Part shown: positions 7,943 to 17,225 of the stretch, one piece after another | Numbering within the stretch: position 1 is the first letter of the stretch | How the letters are laid out: every line of letters begins with the position of its first letter | Assembly: GCF_014196715.1 (NCBI RefSeq) | Contig: NZ_JACIEF010000003.1 | Span: forward strand, 339,874 to 403,873 | Direction: 5' to 3' | Length of the DNA stretch: 64,000 nucleotides | Origin: Pedobacter zeae | Lineage (GTDB): Bacteria > Bacteroidota > Bacteroidia > Sphingobacteriales > Sphingobacteriaceae | Made by a program: the position numbers and the translations under genes | Notes under the pieces: model-generated | What the model saw: the letters and a program-made list of their open reading frames with translations, nothing else | Told to the model about the DNA's origin: nothing | Database searches by the model: none

Positions 7943-10900
7943 ATGTCCGGAAAACAAATATTTCAAACTGAAACTAAAAGGCGCTGGTATGCATTTACAT
8001 GGGTAAGCCGTACGTTTTTTTTAGTCTTCATTATCGCAATCATCTGCGTAGTGTATACGCTGTCTTCAGTACAGGCACCCAATCTGCCTTTTATCAACAC
8101 GAATACACCATTAACAAAAAAACAATTAGAGAAGTTAAAAAAGTCGCAACAGTATAAAGATTTTACCATAGAAAAATCTAAGCTGCAAAAGATAAAAAAA
8201 GACCGTGAACGCCGCATTTTAACCCATCGTGGTAACAACAAGCGTATTAATATGGCTTTTTACGTAAGCTGGGCCGCAAGTAAAGAATCTTCAATATCAG
8301 ATTTAAAACGCAACATCAGCCATCTGGATATGGTGGCTACAGAATCGTTTTTTTTAAATGGCGATTCTATTGTAGACAAAGTAGATACTGCGGCTTTAAA
8401 GGTAATACATACCGCCAAAAAATCGGCAATCGCGGTAGTTTCAAATTATAATAAAGACCATTGGGATGGTGCAGCAGTAAAAAGATTATTAAACGATCAG
8501 CCTGCCCAGCAAAAACTGATTTACGATCTTATATCGGTTACCAAAAAATATGGCTATAGCGGCATCAACATAGATTTTGAAGAGCTTAACCTTCAAAATA
8601 GCGACGGTTTTAACGCTTTTATGAAAAATCTGTATACCCAGTTTCATGCCGAAAAACTAATTGTTTCCCAGGACATTTCACCGGAAAACGACGATTATAA
8701 GCCAGAAATCCTTCAAAAATATAATGACTACTTAGTACTGATGGCTTATGATCAGCATACCGAACAAAGTAACGCAGGCGATATTTCACATCAGGAATGG
8801 GTAGAAGAAAAACTGGACGATATCTGTAGCAAGGTTAATGCTGACAAGGTGATCCTGGCACTGGCCTGCTACGGCTACGATTGGCCCAAAAACAGTGTTG
8901 GCGCTCCAATTACCTACGAACAGGCCATGACCACCGCGGTTAATTACAAAAGTAAAATTAATTTTAACCCCGAATCGGCCAATCTTAATTATAGCTACAA
9001 TGATGGAAGCGGCATTAAACACGAAGTATATTTTACTGATGCCGCCACTTATTTTAATTTGATCCGCAAGGCGGATGATTGGGATATTGCTGGCATAGCC
9101 TTATGGCGCCTGGGTTCAGAAGACAAACGTTTATGGTCGTTTATTTCCAATGATCTTAGCCTCGATACATTAAAAAAGAAACCATTTGATCTGCGCAAAA
9201 TTGCTTCATTAAATATGGGGGGGATCTCCTATTTAGGCGATGGTGAAATACTGGACCTTATTTCTACCCCAACCCCGGGCAGTGTAAAATTTACCTTAAA
9301 TAAAGATAACTTTTCTATTGCCGATCAAAAGTATACCAGACTACCAGAGCAATACGTAATCAAGAGATTTGGAGAGGCCGATAAAAAAATCGTCTTAACC
9401 TTTGATGATGGACCTGATCCGGTTTATACCCCACAGGTGCTAAATATTCTGAGGAAGGAAAAAGTACCCGGCTGTTTCTTTGTAGTTGGGATTATGGCCG
9501 AACAGAATATGGAGCTGTTAAGACAAGAATACAACGATGGTTACGAAATCGGGAACCATACGTTTTTTCATCCCGATATGTCTGCCATTGGCCCAAGACG
9601 TGTACAGTTTGAGCTGAATGCTACCCGTCGTTTAATTGAGGCAGTTACCGGCCACAGCACCATTTTGTTCCGTGCACCTTTTAACGCTGATGCCGAGCCT
9701 CAAAACGTTTCAGAAATTTTGCCGGTTGCCCAAAGCCGTAAAGAAAATTACATCAATATAGGCGAATATATTGACCCTGAAGATTGGGAACCGGGAAAAA
9801 CCGCCGACCAGATTTTTAACGAAGTGGTGAAACAACAGGACAACGGCAATATTATTTTATTACATGATGCCGGCGGCAACCGTGAAGCTACTGTGGCTGC
9901 ATTACCCCGGATTATAAAATTCTTCAAAGCTAAAGGATATACCTTTACCACCGTGGGCGATTTAATGGGCAAAAAAAGATCGGAACTCATGCCCGCGGTT
10001 AAATCTACGGCAAATAGCGGTTTTTCTGGCTCAGGCGATTACTTTTTCATCCATTTCTTTTATTACGGAAATATGATTTTGAACATCATATTTTCTGTGG
10101 CTATCGTACTTGCTATTTTAAGAACCCTGTTTATTGCTTATTTAGCCATCAGGCAGCGAAAAAGGGCAAAAGAGAATATCGGCCAATTGATTGCAGACCC
10201 TTCAGAAAAAGTAAGTATTATTATTCCTGCATACAATGAAGAGGTTACCGCCATTCAAACCATTAATAGCCTATTAAAAATTACTTATCCTGATTTCGAG
10301 CTGATTTTCGTTGATGACGGATCAAAGGATAAAACCTACGACATCATTAACCAACATTTTGGCCAGCACCCACAGGTAAAGGTTTTTACAAAAGCGAATG
10401 GCGGTAAAGCATCGGCCTTAAATTTCGGTATATCAAAAGCAACTTCCGAATTTGTAGTGTGCATTGATGCCGATACACAGTTAAAAAATGATGCCGTTAC
10501 CGAACTGATGCGTTACTTTTATAGTGATGAGATTGCTGCCGTAGCCGGAACAGTAAAAGTTGGCAATGCCAATAACATCATTACCAAATGGCAATCAATA
10601 GAATACATTACCGCCCAGAATATGGATAGGCGCGCTTTCGATCTATTAAATACCATTACCGTTGTTCCCGGTGCAATAGGTGCATTCAGAAAAAAGGTAA
10701 TCCTCGAAGTTGGTGGTTTTACCGTTGATACACTTGCCGAAGACTGCGATTTGACTATGCGTATTTTAAAGGCAGGTTACAAAGTTAAAAACTGCGATAG
10801 CGCAATTGCTTACACTGAAGCCCCTGAAACAGTAAGTATGTTACTGAAACAACGTTTCCGCTGGAGTTTTGGCGTAATGCAAAGCTTTTGGAAAAACAAA

Positions 10901-11347
10901 AAAACACTGCTCAACAAGAAATACGGCTATTTTGGAATGGTAGGAATGCCAAATATCCTGATTTATCAGATTATTTTGCCGCTATTTTCGCCACTTGCCG
11001 ACTTTTTCATGCTGATTTCTTTAATCAGTGGCTTATTCTCATTGAGTGCTATTAATAATTTAACATTAACCGGTTTTTCGGGCATTTTAAGCCTGCATAA
11101 CGGTTTTGGCCAGGTGTTGTTTTATTACATCATCTTTATTGTAGTAGACATGATTTTTGCTGCAATAGCTTTCCGCATGGAAAAAGAAAAATATACTAAC
11201 CTGCTTTACATCTTCCCTCAGCGCTTTTTTTGGAGACAATTAATGTATATTGTATTATTCCGCTCGTTCAGGAAAGCAATAAAAGGCGAACTGGAAACAT
11301 GGGGTACCATAAAAAGAACAGGTAATGTGAGAGAACAAACAGCTTAA
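7943..11347 (+). CDS. Tri-domain GH18-like / polysaccharide deacetylase / GT2 glycosyltransferase
   Basis: The ATG at 7943 gives 1134 residues; the frame extends to a TTG at 7919, less likely as start. An N-terminal membrane helix (about 20-45) is followed by a GH18-like domain (about 100-430) with GYSGINIDFEEL, where the catalytic Glu of DxxDxDxE is kept but the middle Asp is Asn. A CE4 deacetylase domain (about 480-670) follows, with VLTFDDGPDP, GNHTFFHP and ILLHDAGGN. Then come a membrane helix and a GT2 domain (about 750-1000) with IIIPAYNEE, IDADT, EDCDLT and the processive-type QRFRW, then C-terminal membrane helices. It probably makes, deacetylates and trims an amino-sugar polymer, as PgaB and PgaC do separately. 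Confidence 0.85.
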   Translation: MSGKQIFQTETKRRWYAFTWVSRTFFLVFIIAIICVVYTLSSVQAPNLPFINTNTPLTKKQLEKLKKSQQYKDFTIEKSKLQKIKKDRERRILTHRGNNKRINMAFYVSWAASKESSISDLKRNISHLDMVATESFFLNGDSIVDKVDTAALKVIHTAKKSAIAVVSNYNKDHWDGAAVKRLLNDQPAQQKLIYDLISVTKKYGYSGINIDFEELNLQNSDGFNAFMKNLYTQFHAEKLIVSQDISPENDDYKPEILQKYNDYLVLMAYDQHTEQSNAGDISHQEWVEEKLDDICSKVNADKVILALACYGYDWPKNSVGAPITYEQAMTTAVNYKSKINFNPESANLNYSYNDGSGIKHEVYFTDAATYFNLIRKADDWDIAGIALWRLGSEDKRLWSFISNDLSLDTLKKKPFDLRKIASLNMGGISYLGDGEILDLISTPTPGSVKFTLNKDNFSIADQKYTRLPEQYVIKRFGEADKKIVLTFDDGPDPVYTPQVLNILRKEKVPGCFFVVGIMAEQNMELLRQEYNDGYEIGNHTFFHPDMSAIGPRRVQFELNATRRLIEAVTGHSTILFRAPFNADAEPQNVSEILPVAQSRKENYINIGEYIDPEDWEPGKTADQIFNEVVKQQDNGNIILLHDAGGNREATVAALPRIIKFFKAKGYTFTTVGDLMGKKRSELMPAVKSTANSGFSGSGDYFFIHFFYYGNMILNIIFSVAIVLAILRTLFIAYLAIRQRKRAKENIGQLIADPSEKVSIIIPAYNEEVTAIQTINSLLKITYPDFELIFVDDGSKDKTYDIINQHFGQHPQVKVFTKANGGKASALNFGISKATSEFVVCIDADTQLKNDAVTELMRYFYSDEIAAVAGTVKVGNANNIITKWQSIEYITAQNMDRRAFDLLNTITVVPGAIGAFRKKVILEVGGFTVDTLAEDCDLTMRILKAGYKVKNCDSAIAYTEAPETVSMLLKQRFRWSFGVMQSFWKNKKTLLNKKYGYFGMVGMPNILIYQIILPLFSPLADFFMLISLISGLFSLSAINNLTLTGFSGILSLHNGFGQVLFYYIIFIVVDMIFAAIAFRMEKEKYTNLLYIFPQRFFWRQLMYIVLFRSFRKAIKGELETWGTIKRTGNVREQTA

Positions 11348-11349
11348 AA

Positions 11350-11408
11350 ATTAAAGGCGGCTTCCGAAGCTCAATAATGTACAGGCAGGCCTCGGAAGTC
11401 AGCCCTTA
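11350..11408. repeat. Imperfect hairpin between the fusion gene and the next gene
   Basis: ggcggcttccgaagc and gcctcggaagtcagcc are near-complementary arms around a 14-nt loop. It may be a weak transcript-end or stability structure; no clear T run follows. Confidence 0.45.
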
Positions 11409-11415
11409 AAAAATT

Positions 11416-11883
11416 ATGATGATGGAAAAATCTAACCAAGCTTCATTTTCATTAAGAAAGGTGCTGTTGATCACCCTCATTGCCGGAACGTTAGATGGAC
11501 TGGCAGCAGTTATATTCCTGGCAAAAATGAACTTTAGCGGTGTATTTCAATATATTGCCAGTGCCATTTTAGGGAGTACGGCTTTTACCGGCGGAATTAA
11601 AATGGTTTTAATAGGTTTAGCCTTGCATTATTTTATTGCCTTTAGCTTTACCTTATTTTACACTTTTGCCGCTACTAAAATTGCTTTACTTAAACAGCAC
11701 TTTATACTATCCGGAATTCTTTACGGCCTGCTTGTTTGGACGGTTATGAATTTAATAATTGTTCCGTTAACCAAAATACCAGCGGTACCCTTTCACTATG
11801 AAAAGGCTATTTTAAATGCAATCATATTGGTTTTCTGTATTGGCCTACCCATTTCTTATTTAACAGCCCGTAAAATTATTTAA
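11416..11883 (+). CDS. Small four-helix membrane protein, function unknown
   Basis: A 155-residue hydrophobic protein with about four predicted membrane segments: near residues 13-33, 50-75, 95-115 and 133-150. Three ATG codons in a row at the start make the exact initiator uncertain by up to two residues. I do not recognise a catalytic motif. The small size and helix pattern resemble inner-membrane proteins of the DUF1440 kind, but this is a weak resemblance. It follows the glycosyltransferase fusion on the same strand and converges on ispF, overlapping its 3' end by 4 nt. Confidence 0.6.
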   Translation: MMMEKSNQASFSLRKVLLITLIAGTLDGLAAVIFLAKMNFSGVFQYIASAILGSTAFTGGIKMVLIGLALHYFIAFSFTLFYTFAATKIALLKQHFILSGILYGLLVWTVMNLIIVPLTKIPAVPFHYEKAILNAIILVFCIGLPISYLTARKII

Positions 11884-12359
11884 GGTTTTTCTATTAAACA
11901 CACGGCATAAGAAACTACGCCTTCTTCCCTGCCGATAAAGCCCATCTGCTCGTTGGTCGTTGCTTTTATAGAAATATCATCAGTAGAAATACCGATAGCA
12001 TCAGCAATATGCTGTTGCATAGCCGGAATATGTGGATTGATTTTTGGTGCCTCCAAACACAGCATGGCATCGATATTACCAACCTGCCATCCTTTTTCGG
12101 CCAATAGCTTAACTGTTTCCTTTAATAAAATAATGCTGCTGATTCCTTTCCAACGGTCGTCTGTATTTTTAAAATGGAAACCGATATCGCGCAAATTGGC
12201 AGCACCTAAAAGCGCATCGCAAATAGCGTGTAGCAGCACATCGGCATCAGAATGCCCATATGCACCTTTATGGTGTTCTAATTTAACTCCACCGACAATA
12301 AAAGGATGCTGATCTTTTAACTGATGTACATCGAATCCGAAACCTACTCTAATTTTCAT
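11880..12359 (-). CDS. ispF: 2-C-methyl-D-erythritol 2,4-cyclodiphosphate synthase
   Basis: A 159-residue protein of standard IspF length. It catalyses cyclisation of the CDP-methylerythritol phosphate in the non-mevalonate isoprenoid pathway. Signatures are FGFDVHQL near the N terminus (metal-binding Asp and His), AYGHSDADVLLHAICDALLGA, and KATTNEQMGFIGREEG near the C terminus. The gene overlaps the end of the upstream convergent membrane protein by 4 nt and lies 49 nt after porV on the same strand, so it may be expressed with porV. Confidence 0.97.
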   Translation of the reverse strand: MKIRVGFGFDVHQLKDQHPFIVGGVKLEHHKGAYGHSDADVLLHAICDALLGAANLRDIGFHFKNTDDRWKGISSIILLKETVKLLAEKGWQVGNIDAMLCLEAPKINPHIPAMQQHIADAIGISTDDISIKATTNEQMGFIGREEGVVSYAVCLIEKP

Positions 12360-12408
12360 GGATGGGGCAAAATTTTGGTGAATTGTTTAAATCTGTTGAT
12401 CGGCTAAA

Positions 12409-13599
12409 TTACTTTTTAGCAATCTTTTTGTCGCCAAAGTTAAACAAAAGACCAAAACGTAAGGTATTGGCAAGTGGGCTTGTTTGTGCATTTGCAATTA
12501 AATAGGAGAAATCGATATTAAAAACGTTGTACTTTAAGCCCAGCCCCAATGTAAAGTAGCGACTGTCGCCTTTCATCGGGCTCTGGTAATTGTAACCGGC
12601 CCTTACTGCAAACTGCTGATTGTACCAATATTCCAAGCCGGTCGAAATTCCAACTTCTTTAAGTTCTTCTTTAAAACCTCCCGGGGCATCACTGAATGAG
12701 CCAAAAATTCCGGCAGGTACCGAACGGTTAGGATCTTTTCCACGGACAATGTTATTGTTCGAATCGTATATTGGCTGGGTTGGTACCAAAAGCTTATTAA
12801 AATCAAGTGCAAAGGTTAGGGTACTAAAATCGTCCATTGTAAAGGTAGATGCACCGCCTATTTTAAAATTAGTTGGCAAAAAGAAATTTTCTCCGCCATC
12901 AGAATAGCTCATTTTGGTTCCAATGTTCGAAATATTGGCACCTGCAGAAAGAACCGTCTCCTTGCCAAACACCGAAGTTGTTGTTTTATATAATCCTGAC
13001 ACATCAACAGCTACTGCATTTCCACTATGAACCTGTCCTGAAGATGAAAATTGGCCCGAGGCTAAATTTGAATAAATATATCGTAAGGATGTTCCCAATG
13101 AAAACTCCTCACCAAAATTACGTGCATATGAAACATCGAAAGCAAGTTCATTTGGATTGGAGATACCCAGGTCTTGTTGATTGATGTCGGTAAGCTGAAT
13201 GGAGCCCAAAGAAAAATACCTTAATGAAGCACCAATGGTACTACGGTCATCCAATTTATAAAAGCCACTTAAATAAGCAAGATTAATATCAGGAACTAAA
13301 CTTTTTAACCAAGGGCTATACGAAATTGAAAATCCATAAGGTTTTTCCAAAAAAGCAAGTTTAGAAGCATTTATACTGGAAGAATTTACGTCACCGGCAA
13401 CAGCTACGCCAGCATCGCCCATTGCACCGGCACGTGCATCAGGGGTAATGAGCAGAAATGGAACTGCCGTTATAATATTGTTCGACTCGCTACCGTTTGT
13501 TTGGGTATTGCCTATGGTTACCTGGGCATTTGTTTTACCAAATACCAAGGCCAATGAGAGTGCGGAAAAAGCAAGCTTACTGATGTACTTGAAATTCAT
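12409..13599 (-). CDS. porV: Type IX secretion outer membrane protein PorV (LptO)
   Basis: A 396-residue outer membrane beta-barrel with an N-terminal signal peptide ending near TNAQ at residue 26. The opening ITAVPFLLITPDARAGAMGD, followed by a NSSSINASKLAF segment, is the PorV signature. PorV carries secreted cargo from the type IX translocon to the attachment complex containing the sortase PorU. It is divergent from gldJ across a 560-nt gap. In Flavobacterium johnsoniae gldJ, porU and porV are adjacent; here porU is not in between or downstream. The downstream neighbour is ispF. Confidence 0.93.
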   Translation of the reverse strand: MNFKYISKLAFSALSLALVFGKTNAQVTIGNTQTNGSESNNIITAVPFLLITPDARAGAMGDAGVAVAGDVNSSSINASKLAFLEKPYGFSISYSPWLKSLVPDINLAYLSGFYKLDDRSTIGASLRYFSLGSIQLTDINQQDLGISNPNELAFDVSYARNFGEEFSLGTSLRYIYSNLASGQFSSSGQVHSGNAVAVDVSGLYKTTTSVFGKETVLSAGANISNIGTKMSYSDGGENFFLPTNFKIGGASTFTMDDFSTLTFALDFNKLLVPTQPIYDSNNNIVRGKDPNRSVPAGIFGSFSDAPGGFKEELKEVGISTGLEYWYNQQFAVRAGYNYQSPMKGDSRYFTLGLGLKYNVFNIDFSYLIANAQTSPLANTLRFGLLFNFGDKKIAKK

Positions 13600-14159
13600 C
13601 CTTTAAGGTACGTAATTTTAGATTTTGGTATTGAGCAATAAGTCAGAATATATACTGTAACGCAAAACCAAAACTTATATTTTCAGCAAATTACGAATTC
13701 TGTGATTATTTACTAATTAAACCTACTATTTTTACATAAGGATGTAGGCAAAAAACCATAACACCCAATTAATTAAAGGGTTAGGAATTAATAATTGTCG
13801 GTTTTTTTATCATATTTTTTTCCTGGGTGATAAGCAAAAAGCACATACCATTTTGAACATGCTGAATATGAATCCCCAGATTTTTTCTTTCAACCGGTTT
13901 TAAATCACAATAACAGAAATAAATAACCCTATAATTGTGTTAAAAATAACAGATTAGTATTGGATCACGGTCAAAACACTATACGACTGAATATTAATTA
14001 TTTACACAAAAATACAGGCAGACACAATACGTCATAAAATAATACGTTATGGCTTAAAAATCTAATTGGTATTTTTTGTCACATAATTTATATAATCATT
14101 TAAAATTTGTTTAATTTTATCGTCAGAATGGCCTGTTGGCGATATTCCCAACGTATTAT
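13600..14159. other. Divergent intergenic region porV / gldJ
   Basis: About 560 nt of very AT-rich DNA between two divergent secretion/gliding genes. I see no convincing reading frame. No exact TAnnTTTG box was found at a fitting distance; the nearest are ttaaaatttg about 50 nt before gldJ and ataagttttgg upstream of porV, each one base off. The word aatacgt is repeated about 16 nt apart near 14030-14050. Promoters for both genes must lie here. Confidence 0.4.
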
Positions 14160-15833
14160 ATGAAAAAACTATTACTATATTCTTTTACCTGTTTATCATT
14201 GACCGCCTTACTTTTTGGCTGTAGTTCAAAAGGGGGAAACAGTTCGAGCAAAACGGGTATTCCTTACGCAAATAGGAAAAGTAAAAACAACCAATCTGGT
14301 GCTTTTGCCGTGGCTACCCAGTACAAAAGAGCACCGGGGCCAGGTTTGATCCCCATCGAAGGTGGAGTTTTGGTTGTAGGAGGAAGTGCTATTGAGGTAC
14401 CGGGTGTAGAGCCAAACATCTACAATTACAAAAGGCAGGTTACCGTTCCTTCTTTCTACATGGACGAAACCGAAGTATCGAACACCGACTGGCTGGAATA
14501 TCTACACTGGATCAGGTATAACTTCCCTGAAGACCGCGAGTATTATTATAATGAGCTTCCTGATACCCTGGTATGGCGCCGTGCCCTATCCTATAATGAG
14601 CCTTACGTAGACAACTATCTTCGCCACCCGGCCTACCGTGATTACCCGGTTGTAGGTGTTTCATGGGAACAGGCTTCGCGTTATTGCGAATGGAGAACAT
14701 CAAGAGCCAACGAATTTATTTTACGCGAGAAGGGTATTTTAACCGATTATAAAACCTTAGCAGGCAACGGAAAAGCAAATAACAATAACGCTACTGCTGC
14801 AGCACCAAAACCAACAAACCCATTTAATACGGATGCCTATTTAAATGGCCAGTATGACGATAAAGGTAAAAATGCGCCGATTGATTACAACACCAAATCT
14901 GGTGCAGCAACAACTACTGCAGGAGCAGCAACAGGTACCGGTAAAAATCAGCCAAGAAGAACTGCAACATTGGAAGATGGTGTAATAATGCAGCCATACC
15001 GTTTACCAACAGAAGCTGAATGGGAATATGCAGCTTTAGGTCTGATCGGCAATACGGAATATGAGAACATCAACCAAAATAAAATTTACCCATGGAATGG
15101 TTTAGGCGTGAGCTCGGCCAAAAAGAAAACCAGGGGTATGATCCAGGCCAACTTTAAACGTGCACCCGGTGATTATATGGGTGTTGGCGGTTCATTAAAC
15201 GATAAAGGAGATTTAACCGTTCCGGTTATTCAATATGCACCAAACGACTTCGGCTTATACAATATGGCTGGAAACGTAAATGAATGGGTGAATGATGTTT
15301 ACAGAACGGCAACATTTACTGATGCTGATGCGTTTAACCCTTACCGTGGTAACTATTTCACCAACAAAAAGTTAGAGGATTCGCAGAATGGAAAAATTGC
15401 ATTAGATAAATATGGCAACCCGATTAAGGAAAATGCTTATTCCGGAAGAAAACAAACCTGGGCGGAAAAACAGGCACAGGCAAAACGCTCCGATTCCATT
15501 TCTAAATCGACTGATCCACAATCGCCGGTAGCATCAACTACTTATCAAGCGGATCAAAGAGGTTACCGTGACAGGCAAAACACGCTATTAAATGAAGAAG
15601 GTGTAACGCTGGTAAACGATAAATCGAGAGTATATAAAGGTGGTTCATGGAATGATATGGCCTATTGGTTAAATCCGGCAACGCGCCGTTTTATGCAGCA
15701 AGATGAGTCATCAGCTGAAGTGGGTTTCCGTTGTGCCATGACGATGCTTGGTGCACCTGAAATTAGCACTGCAGGAAAAAGAAGCTTTAAAAACCCTCCG
15801 CAAAAACCTTACAGGGTAAGCAGAGGTAAATAA
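14160..15833 (+). CDS. gldJ: Gliding motility / type IX secretion lipoprotein GldJ
   Basis: The ATG at 14160 gives 557 residues and a clean lipoprotein signal with Cys21 (LLFGCSS); the frame opens upstream at 14136, but that would bury the signal. The body has a formylglycine-generating-enzyme-like (SUMF) fold: FYMDETEVSNTDWLEYLHW, VVGVSWEQASRYCEWR, RLPTEAEWEYAALG, NMAGNVNEWVNDVYR and YKGGSWNDMAYWLNP. Length and the long Tyr-rich insertion (EDREYYYNELPDTLVWRRA) match GldJ rather than shorter GldK. GldJ is needed for gliding and for stability of the type IX apparatus. A strong terminator follows. Confidence 0.9.
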   Translation: MKKLLLYSFTCLSLTALLFGCSSKGGNSSSKTGIPYANRKSKNNQSGAFAVATQYKRAPGPGLIPIEGGVLVVGGSAIEVPGVEPNIYNYKRQVTVPSFYMDETEVSNTDWLEYLHWIRYNFPEDREYYYNELPDTLVWRRALSYNEPYVDNYLRHPAYRDYPVVGVSWEQASRYCEWRTSRANEFILREKGILTDYKTLAGNGKANNNNATAAAPKPTNPFNTDAYLNGQYDDKGKNAPIDYNTKSGAATTTAGAATGTGKNQPRRTATLEDGVIMQPYRLPTEAEWEYAALGLIGNTEYENINQNKIYPWNGLGVSSAKKKTRGMIQANFKRAPGDYMGVGGSLNDKGDLTVPVIQYAPNDFGLYNMAGNVNEWVNDVYRTATFTDADAFNPYRGNYFTNKKLEDSQNGKIALDKYGNPIKENAYSGRKQTWAEKQAQAKRSDSISKSTDPQSPVASTTYQADQRGYRDRQNTLLNEEGVTLVNDKSRVYKGGSWNDMAYWLNPATRRFMQQDESSAEVGFRCAMTMLGAPEISTAGKRSFKNPPQKPYRVSRGK

Positions 15834-15837
15834 AAAA

Positions 15838-15874
15838 GAAAAGTCCCGGTTTTAAAAAAATCGGGACTTTTTTA
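15838..15874 (+). terminator. Intrinsic terminator after gldJ
   Basis: Stem aagtcccg (15841-15848) / cgggactt (15862-15869) followed by T residues, 5-40 nt after the gldJ stop. Confidence 0.88.
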
Positions 15875-15887
15875 TGCGTTTTATTAA

Positions 15888-16005
15888 ACGAGATTCGTCT
15901 CGACTGAAACGAAGTGGAATGGAGAGATCTATCTCGGGTTAGATTTAGCTTCGCTGAGCACTTCGTGGTTCTCGGCTACGCTGCACTCCGCTCGAAATGA
16001 CATAT
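15888..16005. repeat. Dispersed intergenic repeat, long copy
   Basis: Contains cgactgaaacgaagtggaa, ggagagatct, then agcttcgctgagcacttcgtgg and ctgcactccgctcgaaatgac. Arms such as cacttcgt/acgaagtg are complementary. It shares words with the element at 3608-3690. It lies between the gldJ terminator and the convergent biotin carrier gene. It looks like an inactive mobile intergenic repeat. Confidence 0.6.
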
Positions 16006-16008
16006 GGC

Positions 16009-16509
16009 CTACTTAAATTGAACCAGAACCTGGTTCTTTTCTATTTTATCGCCTTGCTTAATCAAAATCTTTTTAACGATACCGTCAGTTGAAGATTTCA
16101 GGATATTCTCCATCTTCATGGCTTCTAAAATCAGCAGGTTATCGCCCTTTTTAACTTCGGCATTTTCTTCAACCAGAACCTTTAATACCAAACCGGGCAT
16201 TGGTGCCTTAATTTCTGATACCTTATTGGTGTTTAAATTATCCAGCCCAAGCTGTTTTAACAAAACATCAAACTGATCTTCAACACTAACCTGGTAGATA
16301 TTTCCATTTATCTTTATTTTACAGGTTTTATCAGCCTTGTTCAGTTCAATAACTTCGGTATTAAATGACCTGTTCTGGTATAAAACATGTGTACCACTAT
16401 GACCAAGTTTACTTAAATCGAGCTGAACGGGATTACCGTTTACCATAAGAACTGAATCCCTGTCTTCCAGTTCAAATAAAAACTGATCGTTTACTTTTAT
16501 TTTATACAT
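16009..16509 (-). CDS. Biotin carboxyl carrier (biotin/lipoyl-attachment) protein
   Basis: A 166-residue protein. The C-terminal 75 residues form a biotinyl domain with the biotinylation site EAMKMEN and the opening IKAPMPGLVLKVLVEENAEV. The N-terminal half is a beta-rich segment as found in stand-alone carrier subunits of acyl-CoA or pyruvate carboxylases. The partner carboxylase subunits are not adjacent. It lies 3 nt after the DUF4159 gene, at the end of a run dedA-ppa-CNNM-rsmE-DUF4159. Which carboxylase it serves cannot be told from context. Confidence 0.88.
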   Translation of the reverse strand: MYKIKVNDQFLFELEDRDSVLMVNGNPVQLDLSKLGHSGTHVLYQNRSFNTEVIELNKADKTCKIKINGNIYQVSVEDQFDVLLKQLGLDNLNTNKVSEIKAPMPGLVLKVLVEENAEVKKGDNLLILEAMKMENILKSSTDGIVKKILIKQGDKIEKNQVLVQFK

Positions 16510-16512
16510 TGG

Positions 16513-17220
16513 CTATTGAGTTAAGGCATATTGAACCAGGTTTGCGCCCATTTTAAGTGCCTTTGTGCGCGTTTCCTGGCTATCTTCAGGATAAGTACCA
16601 AAGTCTTCCCAACCATTGCCTAAATCGCATTCGTAGGTATAATAACAAACTACTCTCCCCTTAAAAATCAAGGCAAATCCTTGTGGGCGTTTATTATCAT
16701 GTTCATGGATTTTTGGCAAACCTGCAGGAAACTTAAATTTTTGGTTATAAATGGGATGATTGGCAGGCAGTTCAACAAAGTTTAATTCCGGAAATACCTT
16801 TTTCATCTGCGGCCTGATAAATTTATCCAAACCGTAATTGTCATCAATGTGCAGAAAGCCTCCACCGGTAAGGTATTGCCTTAAATTTCTAGCTTCCTGA
16901 TCGCTGAACACCACATTACCATGCCCCGTCATATAAATAAAAGGGTAATTGAATATCTCTTTCGATCCTACCTCAACAATGCTTTCTTCGGGATAAAAAT
17001 TAGTTTTAATATTGGCATTACAATAAGAGATTAAATTTGGCAGTGCTGTGCGGTCTGCATACCAATCGCCACCTCCGCTATATTTTAATTTGGCCATCCG
17101 GTACGTTGGAGGAAAAGTGCTGAAAGACCAAAGCAAAAAGCTAAAAGCTAAAAGGCAAAAGCAAAAAGCCGATAGCTTTGCTTTTTTTGAAAACTGAAAA
17201 CTGAAAATTGAAAACTTCAA
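16513..17220 (-). CDS. DUF4159 domain protein
   Basis: A 235-residue protein. After a hydrophobic N-terminal region, the body begins TYRMAKLKYSGGGDWYADRTALPNLISY and contains YMTGHGNVVFSDQEARNLRQYL and GGFLHIDDNYGLDKFIRPQM, typical of DUF4159 proteins, which have a glutamine-amidotransferase-like (flavodoxin-type) fold of unknown role. The first 40 residues are encoded by a simple repeat tract (words gaaaactg, gcttttagc) of the kind otherwise seen between genes here. They contain a hydrophobic signal-like helix (AFCFCLLAFSFLLWSF). An alternative start is Met42. It begins 5 nt after the rsmE stop. Confidence 0.82.
   Translation of the reverse strand: MKFSIFSFQFSKKAKLSAFCFCLLAFSFLLWSFSTFPPTYRMAKLKYSGGGDWYADRTALPNLISYCNANIKTNFYPEESIVEVGSKEIFNYPFIYMTGHGNVVFSDQEARNLRQYLTGGGFLHIDDNYGLDKFIRPQMKKVFPELNFVELPANHPIYNQKFKFPAGLPKIHEHDNKRPQGFALIFKGRVVCYYTYECDLGNGWEDFGTYPEDSQETRTKALKMGANLVQYALTQ
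17120..17220. repeat. Simple-word repeat tract inside the DUF4159 coding start
   Basis: On the plus strand the tract reads agcaaaaagctaaaagct, aaaggcaaaagcaaaaagcc, then gaaaactgaaaactgaaaat, i.e. tandem 6-8 nt words. It overlaps the first 34 codons or so of the DUF4159 gene in frame. Confidence 0.65.
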
Positions 17221-17225
17221 ACTTA

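Noticed and set aside
14136..14159. Upstream ATG start for gldJ
   Set aside because: It would put eight residues before a perfect lipoprotein signal peptide.
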